A stretch of DNA of 64,000 nucleotides from Owenia fusiformis (Eukaryota > Annelida > Polychaeta > Sabellida > Oweniidae): the NCBI GenBank assembly GCA_903813345.2, contig CAIIXF020000001.1, positions 33,040,866 to 33,104,865 on the forward strand. Reading direction: 5' to 3'. Position 1 is the stretch's first letter. Every line of letters starts with the position of its first letter. Shown here in pieces: positions 33,719 to 44,954 of this stretch. The position numbers and the translations under genes are program-made. The notes below the pieces were generated by a model that searched no databases, had not been told where the DNA came from, and saw only the letters and a program-made list of their open reading frames with translations.

Positions 33719-35046
33719 CCATGATAATAATAAATAAGTGATGGCTAACGACAGCAGCTGTAAAGCCACAATATAATACAATAATATACAGCCAGACTAC
33801 ATTGGAATGAGTTCTGATTATGTTACAGTTGGAAAACAATAAATATAAATAAACAAAAATATTTAGCAAAAATACATGTAAGTGAGATTCACAAAAGTAT
33901 AATACTGTCTTAGTACTATTGACCCTACAAAAAACTGTAAACTGTAAGTTTAATTAGTACCTACTTGTTTCTATGTTTGAATAACAAATTGATTTAGATT
34001 AACAATATTTCGATTAAAAATCTTTCTTTAGCATAACTTGCTTTCTGCAAAAATCATGTCAGCATGTAGGTATAACATAACATAAACATCCATGTTGTGA
34101 ATCATACTATATCTATTACTGTACTAGATAAATTGCCCATTTTGTGAGCTCACATGATGTAAAGGAAACCTTCAGAATATAGCAATAATCTCATATCAAA
34201 GCACAAAATTGTTCACCCTGAGGGCAAAGATTTCACTATGTTGCCAACTAAAAAGAGATTATTACTATTATTAAAGGCTAACATCTCCCTAAAACATAAT
34301 GATATTTGGATATACATGTATATTATTTTTACACTTTCATACACCTTCCTGCTCACTAGGCTGGCATCATTCCACTAGTGGTTTTACATTTCAAAAAGAG
34401 AAATTTACACATCTTATAAACCTTATATGCTTATTGTATCATGTGATATGAAATCTTTGAAATATTATTTTCAATTAAGCTGTTCCAATTTCTTAAAGAG
34501 AGAATCAGATATAGCGAGCAGGCTAAAAAAAGTGCATACATGTACTTTATTGCAGGAAAACTAAAGATTTTTACAATAATTATTATTTTTCTATAAGAAT
34601 GGTTACTATTCTTATTATTTGGGAGAATTTAAACATTTTCACTCATTTTTGCACTTTGAATCATTAATGACTTAATAACCAATTCATAACATATTGTGAA
34701 TCTTTTGGGAGATATTGTATTTGATATTGTAAGGAATAGATTGGTAGGTCAATTATACATGTTGCTTGTAATTTTGTCACCCCTATAGATCAGATTCTGC
34801 CTTTAATCTAATTCTCAGATTCTGAAGATGTTTAGCCATTTCTTTCTTTATACTTTTTTACTTGATTTAGCTAAAATCAAAGACTGCCTTTGATCAAATA
34901 TTGTCTGCCATTGCCATTTTGAGCTTATTCTTTCAACACTGAAACTTGCCCAACTACAAAGGCACCATTATTCTGAAAATGAACAAAAATTCTCAATTGC
35001 CAAATAAATTACAAATACAATGTTCAAAAGTAAATGTAGTGAAGAA
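33719..35046. other. 3' flank of the phosphatase gene
   Basis: Probable 3' UTR (minus strand) nearest 35046, then intergenic DNA. AT-rich, with no other feature recognised. Confidence 0.45.
34546..34551 (-). promoter_or_regulatory. Candidate polyadenylation signal
   Basis: AATAAA on the minus strand, about 495 bases after the stop codon of the phosphatase. It is a plausible 3' end, but such a hexamer is common in AT-rich DNA. Confidence 0.35.
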
Positions 35047-36245
35047 CTAGATGTTTGCTTTCAAACAAGCTTTAAAGTAACTACTATCATCAAAATACTT
35101 CCTTATATGCTCTTTTAAAACAAACATGAAAAATTCATTAGCAGGACAGAGGCCTTCTTCTAACTTCCCTTGACAAAATAAAACCTTAGATGTTATATCT
35201 TTGCCATTAAATATTGCACGTATATAGAATTTAGAGCCATTTTTTGATTGGATTAGTTCAAGGACAAATCTTGTGGCATATTTAGGCCACTCACCATTGT
35301 TGACCCCAAGAGCAACAGAGAGTGCTGTCACTGTTAGGTCATGCCCCGAGTAAAGCACAAACTTTGGCACATTCAGACTTCTTGTCTGATTAAACATACG
35401 TAGAGCAATTTCAAATATCAAGGGATGAATTGCTAACCTTTGAAACTTCTGATAAGCTTCATTATAAATGTTCTCATGTCCTAACCTATCCTTAACTTTA
35501 ATTACTCTACTTGTCATATTAATATATTCCTTCATACATCCTGGTGTAAAGCAAGGAGGTACGATACCATGACATATGTGAGCTGTAGAGATATCAAAAA
35601 GACCATTTAACCATTGTTGTCCATTTTTTACCATTTTTAATAAATCTCTTTTAACGCTTAACCATAACTTATCATTTTTGGAGATAGTAGATCTAGCCTT
35701 TTCTGCCATGGAATGGTATTGGGAGGCTGCAGCACATGCACAATTGAACCCTGTATGATATGTTGAGCAGAAATAAATCCCAGCTTGAGGTTTAATTGGA
35801 AGAGCTTCTAATTTAAAATTAGGAATAAATCCAAACAGAAATGCAACTGCACTTTGGTAGGTTCTAGAATACACAGTGCTGCGGACATGTACTTCAGACT
35901 TCTGTCTCAATCCATCATCCTCAAGTAACTTCCAGCGCTTGATATAAACATTTCTTAAAAAATCTCCATTGTTTAGATGCTGCATTGCACCTTGCCCTGT
36001 AAGCTGTGAAAGAGAACACACAGCAGAATTGGGGAAGGGAGATAATATGGCAGAAAATGGATTGTTCTTCCATACTGCATATGATTTCATATATTCAAGA
36101 TATCGCTGAAGTAATATACTCCTATTGACAATATCATCGAAGTTGCAGCTAATGTTTAAGTTGTTTACTGGGATCATTGGTGTCCTATCACCGTGACGTA
36201 TTAATACATGGACAGACACAACTTTATAGTCCGTTGGAACAACAC
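35047..36245 (-). CDS. PXYLP1: 2-phosphoxylose phosphatase 1-like (histidine acid phosphatase), catalytic exon
   Basis: This last exon encodes residues 129-526 of a 526-residue protein (human PXYLP1 is 480). It is entered in phase 1 after the acceptor GATGTTGCAG and ends at TAG (35047-35049). The histidine acid phosphatase signature RHGDRTP is at 144-150, whose His forms the phospho-intermediate. SGHDLT near 427-432 supplies the second catalytic His-Asp. GAMQHLNNG, VYSRTYQSAVAFLFGF and a Cys-rich segment (ICHGIVPPCFTPGC) match PXYLP1 in order. Five N-glycosylation sequons are present (158, 168, 370, 413, 463), as expected in the Golgi lumen. The family enzyme removes the 2-phosphate from xylose in the proteoglycan linker, letting chains extend. 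Prostatic-type acid phosphatases are the alternative, but the N-terminal stem favours PXYLP1. Confidence 0.88.
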
Positions 36246-36434
36246 CTGCAACATCATGTAGAAAATATAATGACACAATATAATAATAGATCCTTCAAGT
36301 CATACTATGAATTATGAGGGTGTAAAATGATTTATTTTTACCATGAATGTTTTAATACAGTATTGATTAAACAACAAAAAACATGGAAACTCAAGATTCA
36401 TTAGACATTACAGGGGCAAAGTCGGGATATAAAA
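36246..36434 (-). other. Start of the large phosphatase intron, acceptor side
   Basis: The acceptor TTTTCTACATGATGTTGCAG (minus) abuts 36245. The rest of this short stretch is AT-rich. Confidence 0.6.
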
Positions 36435-36915
36435 CTAGAAAAAACAGCAACTCCACGAGTAGCAAATCTCACCGAACAAAACATCTTTTGATAATATTAG
36501 TGGCCATTTTCAAATTTTCTCCTTCAACAGAGCATACCAGCAAATAGAAAATTGAACCAAATCTATCTACTGGTATTTGCGTTATCAGAGATAAATTTTT
36601 ACTGAAAAATGGTCATTGATTTTCAAATTCAGAAGCATGTAATTTGAACCAAGTCTGTAAATGGAGCAACTGTGTCCTAATGCACCAGAATATAAAATTA
36701 GAACCAAATCCGTTCACTGGTAGCCAACTATTCTTGTATATAAGTTATCAAAGATTATATTTTTTTTAAAATGGCAGCCATTTTGATTTGAGCAGCCATA
36801 TTGAAAATTCCTTCTCGAGCAGAGGTCCTACACCCATAAGACATAAACCTTTACAATTTGAATTGAATCCGTCGATCAGTATTTTAGTTATCACCCGGAC
36901 AAATGGACGGACATC
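36435..36915 (-). mobile_element. Helitron-like A/B-related copy, 5' truncated
   Basis: On the minus strand it ends TTCGGTGAGATTTGCTACTC, GTGGAGTTGCTGTTTTTT and CTAG at 36435-36438, followed by T. The hairpin (ACTC-GTGGAGT) is decayed. The body has AAAATGGCTGCCATTTT-like words and starts in a TCCG tract at about 36905, where it breaks off. Confidence 0.6.
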
Positions 36916-37371
36916 TTGTTTATGTGCTGTTTATGTCATCTTCATTCAGTCCAGCTTGAAAATTTATTTGTAGTCTTTTTCTTTTACTCTTTGTCATCTT
37001 AGTTTCTTCTATGTTTCTGTTGTTGTTTTTTTCTTGTTGTCTTTACACTCTACTATACCTTGCATTGGGTGTTCATGAGCAACCCTTTTGGCTTATTAGT
37101 AATGATTATGTTAATTGTTTTTATTAGTCTGTTCCTTATTAATGGTTTATCCCACTCTCTCACTTTTAATTGCATCTATTACATGGCGTTACCAGAATGT
37201 CAGGAACGGGGGATTTATTTTACATTGTGATTAATATAATATTATTATAATATAAATATATATTACGGAACAGTTTATCTTATCTTCTTCAATCTCTTTT
37301 ATATAGGAAAAATAAAATGAAACATTTTGAAACAGATTAAATAAGTTAACACATAGAACTTTAACAGACTT
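36916..37371. other. Intronic AT-rich sequence
   Basis: T-rich, with an AT microsatellite (ATATAATATTATTATAATAT) at about 37232. No other feature. Confidence 0.45.
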
Positions 37372-40300
37372 GCCAACCTAAAATGAAAAAACAGGAGTTT
37401 TTACGGTAGATTTTGAAAAAACAGGAGTTTTTACTTTAGATTTTGAAAAAACGGGAGTTTTTACGGTAGATTTCAGAAAAAACAGGAGTTCTTGCGGTAG
37501 GTTTCTGAAAAAACGGGTGTTTTTACGGTAGATTTTGAAAAAACATGAGTTTTTATGGTAGATTTCTGAAAAAACAGATTTCAAACTGTCTATATTATTA
37601 ATATGATCTGTTTAAATTATAGATACAACATTTTATTTCACAGCAGTCCCTACCCATAATGCGCCTTATATTGCGGGGAATATTTTCTTTAGCGCCATAT
37701 AAAAACAAAATGTATTCTCCCGACAGAAGTATGACAGAATATGAACTGGCCCCCGTTTGTGGACATTTGGTGTGCAAACTTATACCGAACTGATCGCAGA
37801 AAAGCAATTTGAATCATGGGAATGAAGTACTTTTAAGTTATTTATGAAAGTATCGATAGTGAACCATGGGAGCCAATCCTTCTTAGAGTAAAAGAAAGAA
37901 GCGTGCCTGCAATAAGCAAGGTCACAAATTTGTCAAATTCCTTTTAAATACGGTAGATTTTGACAGCAAATTACGAGAGTTATACCAAGAATATGGGAGA
38001 TTTTACGCCTATACCAGAAAACGGGAGATTTTACGGGAGTTATACCAAGAATATGGGAGATTTTACGGGAGTTATACCAGAATACGGGAGATTTTGAAAA
38101 AATGGGAGTTTTTAAGGGAGATTTTTAAAAAAAGATATTTTTCACATTAAATTTTAGAAAACGTGACTTTTTTGACAGAAGATTTCAGAAAAAATGGGAG
38201 ATTTGCGGTAGGTTCTGAAAAAACAGGAGTTGTTACAGTAGGTTTTGAAAAACGGGAGTTTTTACGGTAGATTTCTGAAAAAACAGGAGTTTTTACGGTA
38301 GATTTCTGAAAAAAACGGGAGTTTTTACAGTAAATTTTTTTTAAAAACTGAAGTTTTTACGGTAGATTTCTGAAAAAACTGGAGTTTTTAAGGTAGATTT
38401 CTGAAAAAACGGGAGATTTACGGTACATTTCTGAAAAAAACGGACGTTTTTATGGTAGATTTTGAAAAAACAGGAGTTTTTACGGTAGATTTTGAAAAAA
38501 CAGGAGTTTTTACTTTAGATTTTGAAAAAGCGGGAGTTTTTACGGTAGATTTCAGAAAAAACAGGAGTTCTTACGGTAGGTTTCTGAAAAAACGGGTGTT
38601 TTTACGGTAGATTTTGAAAAAACATGAGTTTTTATGGTAGATTTCTGAAAAAACAGATTTCAAACTGTCTATATTATTAATATGATCTGTTTAAATTATA
38701 GATACAACATTTTATTTCACAGCAGTCCCTACCCATAATGCGCCTTATATTGCGGGGAATATTTTCTTTAGCGCCATATAAAAACAAAATGTATTCTCCC
38801 GACAGAAGTATGACAGAATATGAACTGGCCCCCGTTTGTGGACATTTGGTGTGCAAACTTATACCGAACTGATCGCAGAAAAGCAATTTGAATCATGGGA
38901 ATGAAGTACTTTTAAGTTATTTATGAAAGTATCGATAGTGAACCATGGGAGCCAATCCTTCTTAGAGTAAAAGAAAGAAGCGTGCCTGCAATAAGCAAGG
39001 TCACAAATTTGTCAAATTCCTTTTAAATACGGTAGATTTCGACAGCAAATTACGAGAGTTATACCAAGAATATGGGAGATTTTACGCCTATACCAGAAAA
39101 CGGGAGATTTTACGGGAGTTATACCAAGAATATGGGAGATTTTACGGGAGTTATACCAGAATACGGGAGATTTTGAAAAAACGGGAGTTTTTAAGGGAGA
39201 TTTTTAAAAAAAGATATTTTTCACATTAAATTTTAGAAAACGTGACTTTTTTGACAGAAGATTTCAGAAAAAATGGGAGATTTGCGGTAGGTTCTGAAAA
39301 AACAGGAGTTTTTACAGTAGGTTTTGAAAAACGGGAGTTTTTACGGTAGATTTCTGAAAAAACAGGAGTTTTTACGGTAGATTTCTGAAAAAACTGGAGT
39401 TTTTACAGTAAATTTTTTTTAAAAACTGAAGTTTTTACGGTAGATTTCTGAAAAAACTGGAGTTTTTAAGGTAGATTTCTGAAAAAACGGGAGATTTACG
39501 GTACATTTCTGAAAAAAACGGACGTTTTTATGGTAGATTTTGAAAAAACAGGAGTTTTTACGGTAGATTTTGAAAAAACAGGAGTTTTTACTTAAGATTT
39601 TGAAAAAACGGGAGTTTTTACGGTAGATTTCAGAAAAAACAGGAGTTCTTACGGTAGGTTTCTGAAAAAAACGGGTGTTTTTACGGTAGATTTTGAAAAA
39701 ACATGAGTTTTTATGGTAGATTTCTGAAAAAACAGATTTCAAACTGTCTATATTAATAATATGATCTGTTTAAATTATAGATACAACATTTTATTTCACA
39801 GCAGTCCCTACCCATAATGCGCCTTATATTGCGGGGAATATTTTCTTTAGCGCCATATAAAAACAAAATGTATTCTCCCGACAGAAGTATGACAGAATAT
39901 GAACTGGCCCCCGTTTGTGGACATTTGGTGTGCAAACTTATACCGAACTGATCGCAGAAAAGCAATTTGAATCATGGGAATGAAGTACTTTTAAGTTATT
40001 TATGAAAGTATCGATAGTGAACCATGGGAGCCAATCCTTCTTAGAGTAAAAGAAAGAAGCGTGCCTGCAATAAGCAAGGTCACAAATTTGTCAAATTCCT
40101 TTTAAATACGGTAGATTTTGACAGCAAATTACGAGAGTTATACCAAGAATATGGGAGATTTTACGCCTATACCAGAAAACGGGAGATTTTACGGGAGTTA
40201 TACCAAGAATATGGGAGATTTTACGGGAGTTATACCAGAATACGGGAGATTTTACGGGAGATTTCAGCAAAAATACGGGAGATTTACCATAAAAAAACCA

Positions 40301-41745
40301 GAACAACGGCAACGCCAAAGCGTAGCGAATCCCATCGAACAGAAATGGCTGGCATTTTTACAAACGAATAGCAAATATCATAAAACAACACACCAGAAAG
40401 GCCACCATTTTCAAAATGGTTGCTCACTAGCCATGTTGTCATCAGAAGAAATAATATGCTTTTAAGTAGCCACCTCTAAAATTTTTGAAAAATCGCACAC
40501 GTACTTGTAAAATAACACACATAAAAATGGTGGCCATTTTTCAAAATGGCCGACTACTCCCCAAAGTTTTATTAGACAATGTGCCATGCTTAAAGTATTC
40601 ACATATCAAATATGAACAAAATCGCTCTACTACTTTTCGAGTCATAGTATAAAATGGCGGCCATTTTTCAAAATGGCCACCTTCTACCAAAAGTGTCATT
40701 AGAAATAGACAGTGTGCCATGCTTATAGTATTCACATACCAAATATGAACAAAATCGCTCTACTACTTTTCGAGTTTTAGTAAAATACGTTAAAATGGCG
40801 GCCATTTTTCAAAAAAATTTTCAAAATGGCCGCCTCCTACCAAAAGTGTCATAGGACAGTGTGCCATGCTTATAGTATTCACATACCAAATATGAACAAA
40901 ATCACTCCACTACTTTTCGAGTTATAGTAAAATACGTTAAAATGGCGGCCATTTTTGCCTTGTACCCAAAGTGTCATAGGACAGTGTGCCATGCTTATAG
41001 TATTCACATACCAAATATGAACAAAATCGCTCCACTACTTTTCGAGTTATAGTAAAATACGTCAAAATGGCGGCCATTTTTCAAAATGGCCGCCTTCTAC
41101 CAAAAGTGTCTTTAGACAGTGTGCAACGCTTATAGTATTCACATACCAAATATGAACAAAATCGCTCCACTATTTTTTGAGTTACAGCAAAAATCGTAAA
41201 ATGACGAGTAAAGGCCGCCATTTTTCAAGATGGCTGCCATGTGCTTCTTTAATATCTACATTTGTAGCACTATTAATGTCCTTTATAATTTTTTTACATT
41301 TAAAACATATTGCTATTACAGTTTTACATATTGCACCTAAATTACTGTAAAATCGGCACTAAAATGGCCGCCATTTTGAAATGAGCGGCCATTTTGAAAA
41401 TCGGCTTTCGAGCAGAACTTCTACCTCCATAGGGTATATGTGTACAAAATATGAACAAAATCGGGCCAACGGTATTTGAGTTATTGCCCGGACGGACAGA
41501 CGGACGGACGTACGTACGTACGTACGGACGGACGGACGGACGGACGGACGGAGGGAGGCGTTCCCTATATCCCTCCGAACTTCGTTCGATGGGATAATTA
41601 CGGGAGATTTTAGTAGAAATTCGGTACGGGAGTTTTTGCGGGAGAAAATGGTACGGGAGTTTGGTATTTTTTACGGAAAAACAAAAAATTTACGGGAGAT
41701 TCCCGTAAAAAAATGGGACAACTGGGTTGACCCCAATAATTAGAG
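37372..41745. repeat. Higher-order array: ACGGGAG minisatellite in about 1,078-bp units
   Basis: The short unit of about 30 bases (GATTTCTGAAAAAACGGGAG plus TTTTTACGGTA) is iterated. Blocks of it alternate with a non-repetitive segment of about 350 bases (TATGATCTGTTTAAATTATA ... GTCACAAATTTGTCAAATTC). The large unit recurs almost unchanged at offsets 1079 and 1076 (marker at about 37598, 38677, 39753). The outer borders, GACTTGCCAACCT on the left and GGTTGACCCC on the right, look like weak inverted ends. Array sequence resumes at 41595-41745 after the Helitron-like insertion 40298-41594. The array lies in the second coding intron of the phosphatase. Peptides such as KTPVFSEIYRKN read from it are artefacts. 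Confidence 0.85.
40298..41594 (-). mobile_element. Helitron-like family A, intact copy nested in the ACGGGAG array
   Basis: On the minus strand it starts TCCCATCGAACGAAGTTCGG at 41594 after A, and ends in the hairpin ACGC-TTTG-GCGT, a spacer and CTGG at 40301-40298, before T. A long (TCCG)n tract is at about 41490-41552. The body has about five units of 125-147 bases, marked by CAAATATGAACAAAATCGCT at about 40611, 40744, 40891, 41016 and 41151, each joined to a GGCGGCCATTTTTCAAAATGG palindrome. It interrupts the surrounding array without duplication, as expected for Helitrons. Confidence 0.8.
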
Positions 41746-42199
41746 CTATTTTGAGATTTAAAAATCTTTAAAATTGAACCCTTCAATGACTGTATCATGT
41801 CCCACGTAGGTGGGTAGGTGGGTATGGGGTAGGAGGTTTTTTATACAAAGCCAAATTTATAGCCAGTTACTAATATCAGACGTTAACGACATTTTGTTCA
41901 GTTTTCGAATATCGCTATTTTTTTGGAGCCGTTTGTTTTAATTTTAGACGTTCTCCTAACGAAATCATGCAATATCTCATCAAGGAGCCCAGTGTCCATT
42001 CATTTTTAGCAATTGTCTTTTTGATATATGCTGATAGTGTTTCTTTCTTATATCCTTGAGATATTAATTTTTTCCCAAGGACTTTATTCTTTTGGAAGCA
42101 ATTTTTTCATCACTGCAGACTCTTGATATTCTTATTATCCGTGACACATAGACTCCATATGATTGTTTTCTTGGAAGGTCTGGATAGGAAACTATATTG
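41746..42199. other. Intronic unassigned sequence
   Basis: A stretch at about 41921-41985 (TTTTTTGGAGCCGTTTG, AATCATGCAATATCTCATCAAGGAG) resembles 1419-1490 at the other end of the window, so it belongs to some dispersed repeat. No further structure is resolved. Confidence 0.4.
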
Positions 42200-42271
42200 A
42201 AATTAAAACAGATGGATGGACGAACTGACGGACATCTTTCCCTTATCCCCCTTGAACTTCATTCGATGGGA
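42200..42271 (-). mobile_element. Helitron-like family A 5' end fragment
   Basis: On the minus strand: TCCCATCGAATGAAGTTCAA then GGGGGATAAGGGAAAG and TCCG/TCCA words. TC follows A (42272 is T on the plus strand). The body and 3' end are missing. Confidence 0.5.
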
Positions 42272-42342
42272 TAATTAGACGAGACAAAAAATAATAGGTG
42301 AGGTAAGATTGTGCATTTTTTCAATATTAACAGTTATATGAG

Positions 42343-42799
42343 GTTTGATCAATAAGTAATGGATCCTATTTACACAGATGCTTTTTATAGACCAATCTTT
42401 TTGGGCAGGGGCATTGTATGGAGTGGGGTTTCTCACCAACCCTTCTTCTACAATGCTTTCTCAAATCAACCTACAAATAATCCCTGACCAGTGGCGAATC
42501 CAGAAAGGGGGGGGGGCACATTTCGAGTCAGGAAAAAAATTATGGGCCCCTAAAAACAAAAATTCTGAAAAATCAAAGCCCAATTTCTGATAAATTGACC
42601 CAAAAAGGCCAAATTATGCCCATAAAGGCCTATTTTTTGAGGTCCTACAAAATTTTGGGGCCCAAAAACTAAAATACATATTGTGTCTTCAAATCTTCAG
42701 AGTTGAAAGATAATTTTATGATGTATCACTGGTAAAAAACAGAGATTGCTCGATAAAAAGCATCCATGTAAAGAAGCGTCCATTACTTATTAATCCCCC
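42343..42799. mobile_element. TIR element of about 457 bp
   Basis: TTTGATCAATAAGTAATGGA on the left mirrors TCCATTACTTATTAATCCCC on the right, and GATGCTTTTTATAGACCAATC mirrors GATTGCTCGATAAAAAGCATC further in. The interior carries the start of a different repeat (CCAGTGGCGAATCCAG with a G-run at about 42490). Target duplication is unresolved. It lies 70 bases from the donor of the middle phosphatase exon. Confidence 0.6.
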
Positions 42800-42868
42800 C
42801 TCATAGAATGGTATACAGAAAAGCAAGTTTGCATCAAAGTTAGTGTTGATGCAAGATTGCTACCTAAC

Positions 42869-43186
42869 CTTCTTCCCCTGATACTTTATCATATGGGCTG
42901 TTACAGTATTCTTTCAGCCTCTGTATACCTTCATATTGTGAATCATGTTTCCTCTCAAGCCAAAAATAAGCCTTATTTAAACCAGTCTTGATAAAATAAG
43001 AATTGTTTGTTAGATCACTTCTGGAGGGTATAACTTCAAAATTCGTTATTGTATTACTGACAGCAACGTTTTTTACTGACTGCTCAGTTTTACTTTGGTA
43101 ATGACTCCTGCCCAGGGAATGTGCCTTGTAAGGAAGTGTCTGATCAGATTTGTTTGCATGCTGATCATGGGACAAATACATGATAT
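42869..43186 (-). CDS. PXYLP1: 2-phosphoxylose phosphatase 1-like, stem-region exon
   Basis: Encodes residues 23-127, beginning IMYLSHDQHANKSD and ending EYCNSPYDKVSGEE, with split codons at both ends (phase 1 in, phase 1 out). The acceptor is TTTTATTTCAG and the donor GTTAGG. The Ser/Thr/Asn-rich, poorly conserved body fits the luminal stem of a type II Golgi enzyme. The final YCNSP stretch corresponds to the YCNIP-like segment that precedes KLVSVHV in vertebrate PXYLP1, and it joins exactly to GVVPTDYKVVSVHVLIRHGD in the next exon. That match is the strongest reason to prefer PXYLP1 over other acid phosphatases. Two sequons (NKS, NNS) lie in this stretch. Confidence 0.78.
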
Positions 43187-43499
43187 CTGAAATAAAATAG
43201 CAACAATAAGATACATGTACACTGTAAAGAACGAGGTAAGGTATGGCAAGCATTTTCGAAGGGCTATATCTTTTGTTCTAAGAATACTTTAAACACAAAT
43301 ACAAATGGTTATGTTAGATCCATGTCTTATCTTCAATAAATGACATTAGGATGATAATCAAGTTGACTAGATTATCTCTTAAGCTGTCCCTAATCCACCC
43401 ATCCTCACCAATTTTCCCTAATTCTGACGCAATTTTCACCAAAAATGCAGGCCTTATTAATAATTTTTAGTGCAAAGTTGTATTGAACTTTTAGACATG
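43187..43499. other. Phosphatase intron, unassigned part
   Basis: Intron between the anchor exon and the stem exon. No feature before the family C copy. Confidence 0.45.
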
Positions 43500-44640
43500 A
43501 TTTAAACTGAAAATCCAAAATGGCTGCCTTTACTTGCTAAACAGGACTTTACAGACAAGATTTTAAAACAGAAAATCTAAAATGACTGCCTTGACATTTA
43601 CCCAGAATGCCAAAAAACCAATCAGATCTAGATTTTCATACTAAGAATCATCCCTGAAAATTTGAAATTGATCTACCAAACTGTTCACCAGAAAACATGT
43701 AAACAAGACTTTACAGACAAGATTTTAGGATGGAAAATCCAAAATGGCTGCCTTGACATTTACCCAGAATGCCCAAAAACTAATCAGATCTAGATTTTCA
43801 TACGAAGAATCATCCCTGAAAATTTGAAATTGATCTACCAAACGGTTCACCTGGAAATGCGTACACAATACTTTACAGACAAGATTTTAGGACGGAAAAT
43901 CAAAAATGGCTGCCTTGACATTTACCCAGAATGCCCAAAAACTAATCAGATCTAGATTTTCATACTAAGAATCATCCCTGAAAATTTGAAATTGAGCTAC
44001 CAAACGGTTCACCTGAAAACGCGTAGACAAGACTACAGACAAGATTTTAGGATGGAAAAATCCAAAATGGCCGACAATAAAAAAGTGATTATGAGTTTTT
44101 GCTGATTTCTTTTTACAAAATTATCACATATAACTACTGTTAACAATAACATAGGCTTTTACAACAAATTACACCTGAAATTATTTATAAAGCTACTAAA
44201 TAGTTAAAGTATGAAAACTGAAAAACACCATTCAATATGATACAAAGTATTATCGCGCGCCAACTTTTCTTAAAACATTCAAAATGGCTGACATGACTGA
44301 GCTAACAGGTCCAAAACCTAATCAGATGTAGAATGAAGTGAGCTGAACAAAATATCAAAGTTTTAAAAGCAACTGTGAAGCCGTTTTTCTTAAAGTTTGC
44401 AGACAAGGATTTTAGCATTTGACTTCAAAATGGCCGACAGGAAGTAGGTATCGAGTTAAATTTTTTTATCCACATCTGTGTGCACTCATTAGTTTTCCCT
44501 GAAAATTTAAAGGTGATTTCTGTAGCAGTTTTGGAGAAAACTGCCAGACGTACGGACGGACGGTCGGACGGACGGACAGACAGACGGACGTGCCTAGGCC
44601 GACAATATGGCCTCACACTATGTGGTGGGGACATAAAAAT
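43500..44640 (-). mobile_element. Family C copy, inverted relative to 2493-4030
   Basis: On the minus strand it starts TTTTTATGTCCCCACCACAT, with a foldable CCCCAC/GTGAGG start, then a TCCG/TCTG tract (44587-44545). Units of about 160-164 bases follow, marked by AAAATGGCTGCCTTGACATT at about 43578, 43741 and 43905. It lies in the first coding intron of the phosphatase, and its 5' end is only about 30 bases from that intron's donor. Confidence 0.7.
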
Positions 44641-44669
44641 GATCTCCAAAAACTTATAAATGTACCTAC

Positions 44670-44759
44670 ACAAAATAATCAGAATAATATTGATGACAAA
44701 CAGAAATCCTAAGAGCCTTTCCTTGTTCAACATGTTCAATTTCCCTTGCGCCAAATATC
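44670..44759 (-). CDS. PXYLP1: 2-phosphoxylose phosphatase 1-like, membrane-anchor exon
   Basis: The coding part runs from ATG at 44733-44731 to the donor TTGT|GTAGGT at 44670 (21 codons and one base). It gives MLNKERLLGFLFVINIILII followed by L, and the split codon makes Y before IMYL in the next exon. A short basic start and about 20 hydrophobic residues (7-26) form a type II signal anchor, the topology of PXYLP1. Upstream, 26 bases of 5' UTR follow an acceptor (TTGTTTTCCAG), so a non-coding first exon lies further out. The alternative donor GTACAT four bases on would break the phase with the next exon. The exon is supported by phase, topology and length, not by conserved residues. Confidence 0.65.
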
Positions 44760-44799
44760 CTGGAAAACAAGACACAAATATAACTAGACATGTAAATTG

Positions 44800-44905
44800 A
44801 ACAAGTTCAATTTAAGACTCCAGATTTCAAATTTTTTTTAAGCTGAGTCATCCAGAACTTGTAAGCTGAGTCATTCAGAATAAGCTGAGTCAGCTAGAAT
44901 AGAGA
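44800..44905 (+). repeat. GCTGAGTCATCCAGAA repeat, copy 1
   Basis: GAACAAGTTCAATTTAAGAC, CTCCAGATTT and two to three iterations of AAGCTGAGTCATCCAGAA. It recurs at about 48290-48410 and 49676-49795, where it heads a longer duplicated block. Confidence 0.65.
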
Positions 44906-44954
44906 CATTTAGACAACTTTTAAGAAGGCTATCTTCGACTCTCAATTGGCTTAA

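Noticed and set aside
37378-39742. ORFs rich in KTPVFSEIYRKN-like repeats
   Set aside because: They are translations of the 30-bp ACGGGAG minisatellite and the frames break between units.
37598-39965. Three identical 69-70-residue ORFs
   Set aside because: They reflect the 1.08-kb higher-order unit; there is no domain, no start context and no splice support.
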